Notes: a model not told the origin generated them from the sequence alone. Shown: positions 1-8,310, counted from the stretch's first letter. The stretch: DNA of 43,622 bases from Deltaproteobacteria bacterium (GCA_004283055.1 SHLP01000017.1:1-43622); one strand, 5' to 3'. A program made the numbers and translations.

Positions 1-937
1 AGGGCTCGAGGGTGCGCTGAACCAGATCGTCGATCATCGACTCGAGCTTGGCGCGAGTGAGCCGGATGTTGAGATGTTTGGGACCAGCCGCGTCGGCCGT
101 GAGGAACGGAAGGTTGACCGTCGTCTCGAGCTTCGTGCTGAGCTCGATCTTCGCCTTTTCTGCCGCGTCCTTCAGGCGCTGCAGGACCATCTTGTCTTGG
201 CCGACGTCGATTCCGGTGTCCTTCTTGAACTCGCTCACGAGGTATTCGATGATGCGTTGGTCGATGTCGTCACCGCCGAGGTGCGTGTCGCCGTTGGTGC
301 TCACCACGTCGACGACCTTGTCGCCCACCTCGAGGATCGAGACGTCGAAGGTGCCGCCGCCGAAATCGTAGACAGCGATCAAGTGGTCCTCGGTCTTGTC
401 GAGTCCGTAGGCCAAGGCAGCCGCTGTCGGCTCGTTGACGATTCGCTTCACGTCGAGCCCGGCGATCTTGCCGGCGTCCTTGGTAGCCTGTCGCTGCGAG
501 TCGTTGAAGTAGGCGGGCACGGTGATTACTGCTTCTGTGACCGGTTCCCCGAGGAAATTCTCCGCCGCTTTCTTCAGCTTGCGGAGAACCTGTGCAGATA
601 CCTCCGGAGGCGAGAGCTTCTTGCCTCGGACCTCGAAGCCAGCGTCCCCATTCTCGCGCTGGATGACGTGATAGGGCATGCGCGTCGCGTCATCGCCGAG
701 CTCATCGTAGCGGCGTCCCATGAAGCGCTTGGTCGAGTAGACGGTGCCTTCAGGGTTCGTGATGGACTGCCGTTTGGCGATCTGGCCGACGAGGACCTCG
801 CCCTGGTCGTCCCATGCCACCACCGACGGTGTAATCCGGTCACCCTCCTCATTGACGATGACCTTCGGGTCTTTGCCCTCCATCACCGCGACGACAGAGT
901 TGGTCGTCCCGAGGTCGATGCCGATAATCTTTCCCAT
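1..937 (-). CDS. dnaK: Chaperone DnaK (Hsp70), 5' part, runs off the window edge
   Basis: Cytoplasmic Hsp70 chaperone that binds unfolded peptides in an ATP-controlled cycle with DnaJ and GrpE. The visible 312 codons cover most of the nucleotide-binding domain. The protein opens [14 protein letters not shown] (phosphate-1 loop), has [17 protein letters not shown] near residue 140, [11 protein letters not shown] near 170 and the phosphate-2 loop [10 protein letters not shown] near 190. The substrate-binding domain lies beyond base 1. The ATG at 937 follows a strong ribosome site, AAGGAGAT, about 7 nt upstream. The next gene upstream on this strand is a potassium channel, 137 bp away, so dnaK probably has its own promoter. 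No grpE or dnaJ is seen upstream. Identity is near certain; only the C-terminal end is unknown. Confidence 0.97.
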   Translation of the reverse strand, partial: MGKIIGIDLGTTNSVVAVMEGKDPKVIVNEEGDRITPSVVAWDDQGEVLVGQIAKRQSITNPEGTVYSTKRFMGRRYDELGDDATRMPYHVIQRENGDAGFEVRGKKLSPPEVSAQVLRKLKKAAENFLGEPVTEAVITVPAYFNDSQRQATKDAGKIAGLDVKRIVNEPTAAALAYGLDKTEDHLIAVYDFGGGTFDVSILEVGDKVVDVVSTNGDTHLGGDDIDQRIIEYLVSEFKKDTGIDVGQDKMVLQRLKDAAEKAKIELSTKLETTVNLPFLTADAAGPKHLNIRLTRAKLESMIDDLVQRTLEP

Positions 938-983
938 GTTTTCCTATCTCCTTTTGTTTCCGCGCTCTCGTCGGAATGGCGCC

Positions 984-1011
984 AACCTAACCACCCAAGG
1001 GTCGGCGTCAA
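984..1011 (-). promoter_or_regulatory. Putative dnaK promoter
   Basis: On the minus strand TTGACG (1011-1006) is followed, after 16 bp, by TAGGTT (989-984). The start codon is 46 bp downstream behind a good ribosome site, so this mRNA would carry a leader. I saw no clear sigma-32 type site. Inferred from box match and position only. Confidence 0.45.
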
Positions 1012-1074
1012 GGTCCGTCACAACTAGAAAACGAGGTCGAAAGGAGCGGCTCGAACGGGGCGGTTTCGCTCCGG

Positions 1075-2124
1075 TCAGCCCTGAATGCTCCGCCTGAGCT
1101 CGATGGCGTCCTTGGCCTCGACTAAAGCGATCAACGAGTCACCCGCCTGGAGCATGTGCTCGCCCCCGGGGTTGTAGACGTAGTCCCCATCGGCCCGGTG
1201 AACCGCCACGACGAGCGCCCCCGCCTCCCGAATGTCGGTTTCGGCCAGTCGTTTGCCTACGAGTGGGCTCTCGTCCGGCACGTCGATCGCTTCGAGGCCG
1301 ACGCTGATGCCGCCGCCAAACTGCACGATTCGGTCCAGAAAGGCGACCGTTTTGGGGCTCACCATTTCACTGAACAGCCTAACGCCGCCGATGTAGTTGG
1401 GCGCCACGACCGCGTCGGCGCCTGCGCGCCTGAGCTTGGGTTCCGTAGACGGTTCGATCGATTTGGCGACGATTCGAGCGGTTGGGTTGAGGGCGCGGGC
1501 GCTGATGGTCACGAAAAGATTGGACTTGTCGTCGTTCAGGGCCGAAATCACGCCACGCGCTCGCTGGACCCCGGCGAGGTCTAGAACATGGTCGTCGGTC
1601 GCATCGCCGCACACACAGAGAAGCTCGTCGCTAAATTCCTCGTTGAGCTCGTCGAGCCTCTCGCGATCTGCGTCGACCACCACGAAGGGGACGCCGACGG
1701 CGCGCAGCTCGGTTGCGATGTGCCAGCCCGTCGTGCCGATGCCGCAGAGAATGACGTGCCTGCTCAATGCTCCAATTGCCCGATCCATACTCCTGCGCCT
1801 CAGAATTCCCTGCAAGTCACCTTCTACAATCAAAGCGGTCAGACTCGAAATGAAATAAAGCAAGGTGCCGCTGCCCAAAATGATCAAGCTGACGGTCACT
1901 GCCCGCGCCTCGGGCATTTCGTTCATGCCTTCGAGAGTTTCGGCAAATCCGACCGTCGAGAGGGTGATGACGGTCATGTAGAAGCAATCGAACCAGGACC
2001 AACGGCCGTCGCCGACCATGTGATATCCGGCGGCTCCCATCAGAACCACGGCGGCCAAAACGCCCGCCGCCGACATCAAGCGCCCGTAGGCCCCCCGCCT
2101 CGACTTGAGGAACAGCAGCTTCAC
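1075..2124 (-). CDS. Two-TM potassium channel with RCK (TrkA-N/TrkA-C) domains
   Basis: Inner-membrane ion channel gated by a cytoplasmic ligand-binding RCK module, 349 residues. TM1 lies at about residues 15-37, then a pore helix and filter (WFDCFYMTVITLSTVGFAE, about 44-62), TM2 at about 73-100. A Rossmann-type TrkA-N domain follows (HVILCGIGTTGWHIATEL, about 122-139, with an acidic residue ending strand 2 in VVVDADRE), then a TrkA-C domain over the last 80 residues. The filter reads TVGFA where typical potassium channels have TVGYG, so selectivity is not certain. The start is GTG at 2124 with no ribosome site, diverging from the flippase gene 77 bp away. Kch/MthK-like family; ion and ligand are unknown. 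Confidence 0.85.
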   Translation of the reverse strand: MKLLFLKSRRGAYGRLMSAAGVLAAVVLMGAAGYHMVGDGRWSWFDCFYMTVITLSTVGFAETLEGMNEMPEARAVTVSLIILGSGTLLYFISSLTALIVEGDLQGILRRRSMDRAIGALSRHVILCGIGTTGWHIATELRAVGVPFVVVDADRERLDELNEEFSDELLCVCGDATDDHVLDLAGVQRARGVISALNDDKSNLFVTISARALNPTARIVAKSIEPSTEPKLRRAGADAVVAPNYIGGVRLFSEMVSPKTVAFLDRIVQFGGGISVGLEAIDVPDESPLVGKRLAETDIREAGALVVAVHRADGDYVYNPGGEHMLQAGDSLIALVEAKDAIELRRSIQG

Positions 2125-2164
2125 TGGGCCGTAGTTGGCTTGATGCGCCGATCCAAGTCAACCC

Positions 2165-2193
2165 TTGACCATCACGACCGGGAGCGGCACAAC
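2165..2193 (+). promoter_or_regulatory. Putative flippase promoter facing a leftward -35 box
   Basis: TTGACC (2165-2170), a 17-bp spacer and CACAAC (2188-2193) lie 8 nt before the flippase GTG. The -10 match is weak (3 of 6). Back to back with it, TTGACT reads leftward at 2161-2156, suitably placed for the channel gene. The only purine-rich stretch (GGGAG near 2181) is too far from the GTG to act as a normal ribosome site. Confidence 0.35.
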
Positions 2194-2201
2194 CGGCCGC
2201 G

Positions 2202-3722
2202 GTGAATTCCTCCGAAGACGCGCGCCGAGCCGGTCGCGGACTGGTATCGATTGCTGGCGCGAAGGGCTACTTCATCGTCACCAGCTACGCGGTCCAGCTG
2301 CTGCTACCGAGGCTCTTCGGCGAGGCCAAGGAGTTTGGCCTTTATTCGGCGACGATGAGCGGCGTGGCAATTCTCACCAATGTGCTGATTGTTGCGACGA
2401 TCCAATCGGTGTCGAAATTCGTGAGTGAAGACGAGAGCCGTGCCGAGGTGACCCTCAGGCAAGGGCTGCGGATTCAGGCCCTGGTCGGAGGGACACTCGC
2501 CCTGGCCCTCTTCGCGTTCGCGCCGGCGATCGCCCGGCTCTTGTTGGACGGTCAGCTCACACGACTGGTGCGGATCGCGTCGCTGGTCGTGTTTGCCTAT
2601 GCGCTTTACGCCGCCGTCGTCGGCAGTCTCAATGGCAGGCATTGGTTTGCGAAGCAGGCTCGCCTGGATGTGACTTTTTCGACGCTCCGCACGATCGGCA
2701 TCCTCGCCGGCGCCGCGCTGGGGTTCGGAGCGATGGGCGCGATCGCCGGGTTCGCCGCGGCTGCGACCTCGATCGTGACGATCAGCTTGATTTGGATCGG
2801 CTTCGGGAAAGCCGGCATGCCGGGAGAAAAGATCCGACGACGGCGCTGGATCGGCTTCATGGCGCCCATTTGGACGTACCAAATCTGTCTGAACGGCATC
2901 CTGATGATCGACCTGCAGGTTTTAAAGCGAACGGCGACCGAGATCGCGCTCGCCGGCGCGGCGCCGAGCCAGGTCGCAGTTGATTTGGCCAACCAGTACG
3001 TCGGGTACTATCGGGCTGCTCAAACCTTCGCGTTCGTGCCCTACCAGCTGATCATCTCGATGACGTTCATCGTGTTCCCGATGATCAGCAGGGCGACGAG
3101 CATTGGGAACCGCGAAGCGGCGCGGTCGACGATTCAGCATGCAATGCGCTTTTCGCTGCTCTTGCTCCTCTTGGTGGCGGCGCCGACGTCCGGCGCGGCC
3201 GAGGGGGTGATGAGGCTGGCGTACCCATTGGACTATCTCGCGGGGGCGCCGGCGCTGTCGGTTCTGGTTTTTGGCGTAGCGGCGTTCGCCCTCTTTGCGG
3301 TCTCGGCTACGGCGATCAGCGGAGCGGGGAAGCCATCTGTCGCCGCGATGATCGCGGCCGTTTCCCTAATCGTGGTGGTGATTGCAAACCGTGTCCTGCT
3401 GATGCGCTTCGGCCTTGGCGACCATACGCTGAGAGCAGCAGCCACGGGCACCGTGATTGGCATGATGGTGGCCCTCGTCTTATCGGCCTGGGTGATTCAC
3501 CGCTCCTTCGGCGTTTTCATTCCGGTTTCCACCTGGATACGGGCCGGGGTCGCGTCCGTCGCTGGGTACGCGGCTGCGGCCGCCGTCCCGCACCAGTCCG
3601 CGCTGATGGCCCTCGTGGCCCTCGCAGCTGGGTTTCTGAGCGCGCTCGGCGTGCTGATCGTCACTCGTGAGCTGACGCCAAACGACTGGCAGGCCGTTCG
3701 ACGCATCGCTCGCCGAGACTAA
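2202..3722 (+). CDS. Polysaccharide/lipid-linked oligosaccharide flippase, MOP superfamily (Wzx-like)
   Basis: Integral inner-membrane protein of 506 residues with about 12-14 hydrophobic helices, the pattern of the Wzx/MurJ/MATE export superfamily. Members flip undecaprenyl-linked sugars across the inner membrane during surface polysaccharide assembly. The N-terminal region (residues about 10-80) has the typical opening of the family: a glycine-rich first helix, then LPRLFGEAKEFGLYSATMSG. No glycosyltransferases or polymerase genes lie nearby, so the substrate cannot be guessed. The start is GTG at 2202; it lacks a ribosome site. The stop TAA overlaps the moaC stop on the other strand. Function is assigned by fold and topology only. 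Confidence 0.75.
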   Translation: MNSSEDARRAGRGLVSIAGAKGYFIVTSYAVQLLLPRLFGEAKEFGLYSATMSGVAILTNVLIVATIQSVSKFVSEDESRAEVTLRQGLRIQALVGGTLALALFAFAPAIARLLLDGQLTRLVRIASLVVFAYALYAAVVGSLNGRHWFAKQARLDVTFSTLRTIGILAGAALGFGAMGAIAGFAAAATSIVTISLIWIGFGKAGMPGEKIRRRRWIGFMAPIWTYQICLNGILMIDLQVLKRTATEIALAGAAPSQVAVDLANQYVGYYRAAQTFAFVPYQLIISMTFIVFPMISRATSIGNREAARSTIQHAMRFSLLLLLLVAAPTSGAAEGVMRLAYPLDYLAGAPALSVLVFGVAAFALFAVSATAISGAGKPSVAAMIAAVSLIVVVIANRVLLMRFGLGDHTLRAAATGTVIGMMVALVLSAWVIHRSFGVFIPVSTWIRAGVASVAGYAAAAAVPHQSALMALVALAAGFLSALGVLIVTRELTPNDWQAVRRIARRD

Positions 3723-4207
3723 CCTTCGCGACGGTAGTGCCCGCTTCGACCACCCTGCTTCTCCAACAGGACCACCTCTTCAATCGCCATGGAGCGGTCG
3801 ATCGCCTTGAGCATGTCGTAGAGGGTGAGCGCAGCGACGGTGACCGCCGTGAGGGCCTCCATCTCGACGCCGGTGCGCCCAGTGCAGCGAACCGATGCCT
3901 CGATCACGAATCGTTCCTCGTCACCGGCTGGCTCGAAGTCGACTTCACAGCTTGTGATCGCGAGCGGGTGACAAAGCGGGATGAGCTCGGAGGTTCGCTT
4001 GGCTGCCTGAATCCCGGCGATTCGCGCGGTCGCCAGCGCGTCGCCCTTGGGAACGTCGCCAGACAAGAGCACGCGACGAGTGTCCGCATTCATCCGAACC
4101 GTCGCCCGAGCGCGCGCCTCGCGAATACTGGGAGCCTTCTCGCCAACGTCGACCATGCGGGCCCGACCTTCGCGATCCAAATGCGTGAGCTCGTCTTCGC
4201 TTCTCAT
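3719..4207 (-). CDS. moaC: Cyclic pyranopterin monophosphate synthase MoaC
   Basis: Second step of molybdenum cofactor synthesis: turns the MoaA product 3',8-cyclo-GTP into cyclic pyranopterin monophosphate in the cytoplasm. The 162 residues match the usual family length. LCHPL is at 78-82, TGVEMEALTAV at about 112-122, and DMLKAIDRSM at 131-140 carries the aspartate and lysine that correspond to the catalytic pair in Escherichia coli MoaC. The ATG at 4207 overlaps the stop of the upstream luxR-type gene in a TGATG arrangement, so the two are translationally coupled. A TTG one codon upstream is possible but less likely. A molybdopterin oxidoreductase is encoded at 39.7 kb in this window, but no other moa/moe genes are present. 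Confidence 0.95.
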   Translation of the reverse strand: MRSEDELTHLDREGRARMVDVGEKAPSIREARARATVRMNADTRRVLLSGDVPKGDALATARIAGIQAAKRTSELIPLCHPLAITSCEVDFEPAGDEERFVIEASVRCTGRTGVEMEALTAVTVAALTLYDMLKAIDRSMAIEEVVLLEKQGGRSGHYRREG

Positions 4208-4821
4208 CAATCGGTGTGCGGCGCTTCGTAGTTGGGGCGCGGCGGGATGGTAGCCGTCCCAGCCATCCTGGCAATCAGCTCGACCCTCGAGTGCACACCG
4301 AGCTTTGAGAAAATACGTTTGAGGTAGGTGTTGACGGTCGATACCGTGAGTCCGGTCTCAGCCGCGATTTCCCGAGTGCTCGCACCACCGACGAGGAGCG
4401 AAACGACATCGCGTTCGCGTGGCGTGAGCGGGGCGCGGCGCAAGGTCTGCTCGACGGCCTCGCCCGGTCTCCGACTGCCCTCGCCCGTCAATCGTTCCGC
4501 GTAGCCGATTCCGCGAGCGAAGAGCCGAGAAACCGTTTTCAGCAGCTCGAGCTGATTTCCATCGGGTGCGTCGCCTACGATCTCGAGGTGAAGGGTGCCC
4601 ACGTACGCCCGACCCTGACGCAGGGGCAAGGAAAGCGTCGGGTCCGTGCTGGTCAGCGTGTCCTCGCTGCTCAGGGGGTCCGCATCGGGGCGCTCGAGTA
4701 AGAACGAATGGGCCCCAACCAAGCCGGCGATCACGGTAGCCCCACGCTGCGGATAGGTTCGCACCGGGTCGAGCTCCGTTAGGCGCTCGACGACTTCCAT
4801 CAGCCTTTCGCTAGATGTCAC
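4207..4821 (-). CDS. LuxR/FixJ-type HTH transcriptional regulator
   Basis: Probable DNA-binding regulator. The C-terminal third holds a GerE/LuxR helix-turn-helix: LTPRERDVVSLLVGGASTRE, then IAAETGLTVSTVNTYLKRIF and a KLGVHSRVEL end. The N-terminal part has no recognised receiver aspartate and may be a GAF-like sensor. I prefer GTG at 4821 (204 residues) because AAGGA lies 7 nt upstream and a TTGACA promoter precedes it. ATG at 4890 would give 227 residues and overlap gluQ by 14 bp. It lies between gluQ and moaC on the same strand; whether it controls either is not shown by the sequence. Confidence 0.8.
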   Translation of the reverse strand: MTSSERLMEVVERLTELDPVRTYPQRGATVIAGLVGAHSFLLERPDADPLSSEDTLTSTDPTLSLPLRQGRAYVGTLHLEIVGDAPDGNQLELLKTVSRLFARGIGYAERLTGEGSRRPGEAVEQTLRRAPLTPRERDVVSLLVGGASTREIAAETGLTVSTVNTYLKRIFSKLGVHSRVELIARMAGTATIPPRPNYEAPHTD

Positions 4822-4851
4822 AGCTCGGTCCTTGCTCCGCGATTCCCACAA

Positions 4852-4880
4852 ATCAGTGTCGAAAATTGCATTATTGTCAA
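4852..4880 (-). promoter_or_regulatory. Putative promoter for the luxR-type gene, overlapping the gluQ stop
   Basis: On the minus strand a perfect TTGACA (4880-4875) overlaps the gluQ stop codon. A 17-bp spacer leads to ACTGAT (4857-4852). The stretch 4845-4885 is clearly more AT-rich than its surroundings. This would let luxR-moaC be made apart from gluQ. The start GTG at 4821 with its AAGGA site lies just downstream. Confidence 0.45.
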
Positions 4881-5776
4881 CCCTTCGCATCCCAGATGAA
4901 CGGGGAACGCGAGATCGAGCCGAGCGAAAACCTCGAAATCAGCTCCTCGGCCGCGATCGGCGCCGATGTCGCGGCCAAGCCAAGCGAGCAGGCAAGCTGG
5001 CCGACGACCTGCTCGGCCGAGCGACCTGCATCACGAAGCGCTGCGATCGAGACCGCGCCATGCCGCGTGGCGAGACGGTTGCCGTCGGTGTCGAGGACCA
5101 GGGAGACGTGCGCGAAGCGAGGCACGGCATAGCCGAGCGCTCGATAGAGCGCGATCTGTCGGGGTGTCGACCCAAGCAGATCTTCGCCACGGATCACCTC
5201 GCTGATCGCGGACTCCGCATCGTCGACGACGACTGCAAGCTGATACGCCCAGATTCCGTCGGCGCGCCGGAGAACGAAATCGCCCCCGGTCTGACCTTCG
5301 GGAAACGGTCCGCACAAGGCGTCTTCGAACCCTGGAGACGGATCGGCAAAACGAAACCGAAGTGCAGGCGCTCGACCAGACTTGCTGACGCCGTTACGGC
5401 AGGTCCCGGGGTAGCGCGGCCCGTCCGCTCCGTGGGGTGCACTAGCAATCTCCGCGATCTCCTTGCGCGAGCAGGTACACGGGTAAACGAGACCTGCGGC
5501 CTGAAGCGCGGCGAGCGCCCGCTCGTAGGAATCCTCGTTGTCCGACTGAAAATGCGGACCTTCGTCCCAGTCCAAGCCGAGCCATTCGTGGTCCCGGCAA
5601 ATTTGGTCGGCCGCGCCGGCGACCACTCTCGGCCGATCGATGTCCTCGATTCGCATGACGATTTTTCCGCCGTGCTTTCGCGCCTGGAGCCAGGTGATCA
5701 AGGCCGTGCGCGCATGCCCCGGATGCATCCGGCCCGTTGGCGAGGGAGCAAAGCGCGTCCGATAGGTCGAAGCCAC
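4877..5776 (-). CDS. gluQ: Glutamyl-Q tRNA(Asp) synthetase
   Basis: Stand-alone paralogue of the GluRS catalytic core that attaches glutamate to queuosine in tRNA(Asp). The 299 residues lack an anticodon-binding domain, as in the family. Near the N-terminus FAPSPTGRMHPGHART holds the HIGH-type motif, followed by MRIEDIDRPR. A zinc site is suggested by CTCSRKEI and YPGTC. The KMSKS region reads GNRLATRHG, so the usual KLSK lysines are gone (see findings). I choose GTG at 5776, just before RTRFAPSPTG, because an excellent TATAAA lies 7 nt upstream; longer forms add 30 unconserved residues antisense to the exonuclease start. It leads a leftward run with luxR and moaC. Confidence 0.9.
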   Translation of the reverse strand: MASTYRTRFAPSPTGRMHPGHARTALITWLQARKHGGKIVMRIEDIDRPRVVAGAADQICRDHEWLGLDWDEGPHFQSDNEDSYERALAALQAAGLVYPCTCSRKEIAEIASAPHGADGPRYPGTCRNGVSKSGRAPALRFRFADPSPGFEDALCGPFPEGQTGGDFVLRRADGIWAYQLAVVVDDAESAISEVIRGEDLLGSTPRQIALYRALGYAVPRFAHVSLVLDTDGNRLATRHGAVSIAALRDAGRSAEQVVGQLACSLGLAATSAPIAAEELISRFSLGSISRSPFIWDAKG

Positions 5777-5783
5777 ACCATGC

Positions 5784-5789
5784 TTTATA
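5784..5789 (-). promoter_or_regulatory. -10 box of a probable leaderless gluQ promoter
   Basis: TATAAA on the minus strand ends 7 nt before the GTG at 5776. No convincing -35 box is found 16-18 bp further up. There is no ribosome site between the box and the start codon, which fits transcription starting at or next to the GTG. Confidence 0.45.
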
Positions 5790-5814
5790 CGACTTGCGCC
5801 ATGGCGGCTATGCG

Positions 5815-6588
5815 GTGCATCTTCCGTCCGTGCGGGGACGAACCGATGTGTGCGGCTGCTTCCCAACGGGGCGCCACTATCCAGGCATTGCCGACCTGAT
5901 CGCCGATGCGATCCAGAACGTCGAGGGGCTCTGCAAGGAGTTCGAGCCAGGTGCTTCCTGGGCGGACATTCCGTTCACCGTCATCGACTTCGAGACGACC
6001 GGCAGAGACTCGGAGACCGACCGCGTCATCGAGATTGGTCTCGTCACGTTCGACAAGGGGAAAGTCAGCAGAAAGGAAAGCTGGTTGGTCAACCCCGGCA
6101 TGCCCGTGCCCGAAGAGTCCAGGGCGGTGCACGGCATCACGGACGAAGAGCTCGAGGGCGCGCCCGACTTCGCCACGGTGATGCCGCGCCTTCTGGAGCT
6201 CCTGCAGGGCAAGCTCCCCGTCGCTTACAACGCGCCCTTTGATCGCGGGTTCCTGCTGTCCGAGATCGGGCGCGTCGCACCAAAGGGAATGACGGCCGGC
6301 GACATGCCCCCGGCAGCGCGCGAAGATGTCGTCTGGCTCGACCCGCTCGTCTGGGCGCGAGAAATTCTCAAAGAGCTCAAGAGCCGCCGACTCGGCGACG
6401 TGGCGAAGCACTTGAGCGTCCCCCTCGAGCAGGCCCACCGCGCAGCGGGCGATGCGGAGGCGACCGGACGAGTGCTCCTCGAGCTGGCGCCACAATTGCC
6501 GAGGGTCTACGGCGAGCTCGTGCGACTTCAAAAGCGCTACGCAGCGTTCCAAGAAGCCGAGCTCGCTGCTTGGAAACGCTTTCGTTGA
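5815..6588 (+). CDS. DEDDh 3'-5' exonuclease, DNA polymerase III epsilon-like
   Basis: Metal-dependent 3'-5' exonuclease of the DnaQ family. The three Exo motifs are present: IDFETTG (Exo I), YNAPFDRGF (Exo II), and HRAAGDAEAT (Exo III, the DEDDh histidine and aspartate). It is not fused to a polymerase or helicase, and at about 257 residues resembles free-standing DnaQ-like proofreading or RNase T-like enzymes. The start is uncertain. GTG at 5815 avoids overlap with gluQ, while TTG at 5738-5740 region (codon beginning 5737) would add 26 residues. The 3' end overlaps the next gene by 19 bp, so the two are likely co-transcribed. Substrate, DNA or RNA, cannot be told from sequence. Confidence 0.85.
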   Translation: MHLPSVRGRTDVCGCFPTGRHYPGIADLIADAIQNVEGLCKEFEPGASWADIPFTVIDFETTGRDSETDRVIEIGLVTFDKGKVSRKESWLVNPGMPVPEESRAVHGITDEELEGAPDFATVMPRLLELLQGKLPVAYNAPFDRGFLLSEIGRVAPKGMTAGDMPPAAREDVVWLDPLVWAREILKELKSRRLGDVAKHLSVPLEQAHRAAGDAEATGRVLLELAPQLPRVYGELVRLQKRYAAFQEAELAAWKRFR

Positions 6589-7484
6589 GCCCGGAAATCA
6601 CCAAGATTCGCTTGATTTGGGCTCCGTTCGTCTTGATGGCGATCGGCAGTTGGACACCGGTCCTCGGCATGTGGCTCAACGGGGTCGAATGGGCGGGTGC
6701 GGCCGGACGCGCCGTCTCGTTTTGGTACACGGTGCCTGTACTCGTAACGATTCTTCTCGTTCAAGGGCCCTGGTTGAAGCAAGCGATCCTAAAGCCACTC
6801 GGAATTCAGTTCTCGGTCAATCGATGGTGGGGCATCGCCTGGCTGCTGCCCGTCGTGATCTTGGCCGTTGGAATGCTCGTCACCTGGGCGGCTGGCTTCG
6901 AGCCGGTCCTGACGGTCGAGCAGCTGATCGAAAACAAGCGATCCGCGGTGCCTCCTGAGCAAGTCGCTCGGTTTGAAGAGTACTTGGCTGAAAGCCCGCC
7001 GCCGAATCCTTTGATGCTCATAGCCATGGGGATGCCAGCGGGCTTGACGTTCAACCTCATCCCGGCCTTCTGCGAGGAGATCGCCTTTCGCGGCTACTAC
7101 TTCCGCGAGATGCCGGGAGGCTTTTGGAGCCGCTCGACCAAGATCGGTCTTCTGTGGTGGCTGTGGCTGGCGCCATCGGTTGCGATTGGAAACCTCTACG
7201 GAGCGCCGGGGCTCACGAGCGTTTTGCTGGCGCTGCCTTGGTGCGTCGTCGCCTCGTGGGTTCTGGTCTACGTGCGTGTCCGGAGTGATTCGGTGATCGC
7301 CGTCGCCGTCGCGCGTGGGACGATGCTGGCGCTCACCGCAGCAGCGTACGACCTCACGTTCGGCGCGCCGACCTGGCTCGCACCTTTCTACGGCCTTGGA
7401 GGCCTCGTCGGTTTTGTCGTCGTATGGGCGGCTTTTTGGGTTGATGATCGAAGTCGGTCGGTCGGTCGACTGACGACGAGCTGA
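6570..7484 (+). CDS. CPBP/Abi-family membrane protein, probably without protease activity
   Basis: Polytopic membrane protein, 304 residues, with about 7-8 hydrophobic helices. It carries the CPBP (CAAX protease/bacteriocin processing) motif 1 as CEEIAFRGYYFRE, with E169, E170 and R174. The family's second and third motifs normally supply histidines. Here the matching stretches are WWLWLAPSVAIGN (about 196-208) and AVAVARGTMLAL (about 244-255), and neither has a histidine. So it is probably a scaffold or pseudo-protease, unless unseen residues substitute. ATG at 6570 overlaps the exonuclease end; TTG at 6585 is an alternative. The following SDR gene begins 10 bp downstream. Confidence 0.75.
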   Translation: METLSLSPEITKIRLIWAPFVLMAIGSWTPVLGMWLNGVEWAGAAGRAVSFWYTVPVLVTILLVQGPWLKQAILKPLGIQFSVNRWWGIAWLLPVVILAVGMLVTWAAGFEPVLTVEQLIENKRSAVPPEQVARFEEYLAESPPPNPLMLIAMGMPAGLTFNLIPAFCEEIAFRGYYFREMPGGFWSRSTKIGLLWWLWLAPSVAIGNLYGAPGLTSVLLALPWCVVASWVLVYVRVRSDSVIAVAVARGTMLALTAAAYDLTFGAPTWLAPFYGLGGLVGFVVVWAAFWVDDRSRSVGRLTTS

Positions 7485-7494
7485 GGAGAAAGAC

Positions 7495-8310
7495 TTGGGA
7501 GACTCGGAAAGGCTCGGGCTCTACGCCCGTTACGAAGGCTACGCGCTCGTGACCGGGGCGGCGCGAGGGATCGGGCGCGCGTTTGCCGAGCAGCTCGCGG
7601 CCGACGGCTTCGACGTCCTGCTCGTCGACCGCGAAGGCGAAGAGACCATCGCCCTCGCCGAGGAGCTGAGCTCGGCACACCGAATCGATGCGCGAGCGCT
7701 GATCTGCGACCTTGCCGAGCCGGGCCTGGCGGACAAGGCGCAGAGATGGGCCGACGGTTTCGAGATTGGGCTCCTCGTGAACAACGCGGGCATCTCCTTG
7801 CTCGATCCCTTTTTCGACATCTCATTGGACGCACATCTGAAGACGCTCGACTTGAATTGTCGTGCCCCGCTCGTCCTGACGCACATCATCGGCAAGGCAA
7901 TGGCCGCTCGGGGTCGCGGCGGAATCGTCATCGTCTCGTCGGCTTCGGCGCTTTCGGGATCGCCCTACTTCTGCCACTACGCGGCAACCAAAGGCTATGG
8001 CCTGAACCTCGCCTGCGGCCTTTGGTCGGAGCTCCGGGGCAGCGGCGTCGATGCTCTCGCCGTTTGCCCTGGCATGACCGACACCAAGCCCGTCCGAGAC
8101 CAGAGTCTCGACGTCGATCTCCCGTTTTACATTCCAATCAACGGGCCCGAACCGGTAGCGCGCGGCGCGCTGCGCGCACTCGGCAAGCAACCCGCACTGA
8201 TTCCCATGCGTGCCGATCGCATCTCTGCCGGCGTGATGACCAAGCTGTTGCCTAGAGCCTGGACGCTCTCGATCATGAAGCGTTCCATCGCCAAGATGCG
8301 CGGCAGCTAG
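7495..8310 (+). CDS. Short-chain dehydrogenase/reductase (SDR)
   Basis: Cytoplasmic classical SDR, 271 residues, oxidising or reducing an unknown alcohol/ketone. TGAARGIG at 20-27 binds the dinucleotide; D45 at the end of strand 2 favours NAD(H). NNAG is at 96-99. The active site is S149, Y162 and K166 in YAATK. The C-terminal region, with several basic residues, resembles acyl-lipid or hydroxysteroid-type SDRs, but the substrate is not inferable. The TTG start at 7495 is well supported by GAGGAG 6 nt upstream. It sits 10 bp behind the CPBP gene and ends 8 bp from the convergent penicillin-acylase gene. Confidence 0.9.
   Translation: MGDSERLGLYARYEGYALVTGAARGIGRAFAEQLAADGFDVLLVDREGEETIALAEELSSAHRIDARALICDLAEPGLADKAQRWADGFEIGLLVNNAGISLLDPFFDISLDAHLKTLDLNCRAPLVLTHIIGKAMAARGRGGIVIVSSASALSGSPYFCHYAATKGYGLNLACGLWSELRGSGVDALAVCPGMTDTKPVRDQSLDVDLPFYIPINGPEPVARGALRALGKQPALIPMRADRISAGVMTKLLPRAWTLSIMKRSIAKMRGS

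Noticed and set aside
74-1027. 317-codon frame on the plus strand
   Set aside because: Antisense to dnaK, whose Hsp70 motifs are unmistakable.
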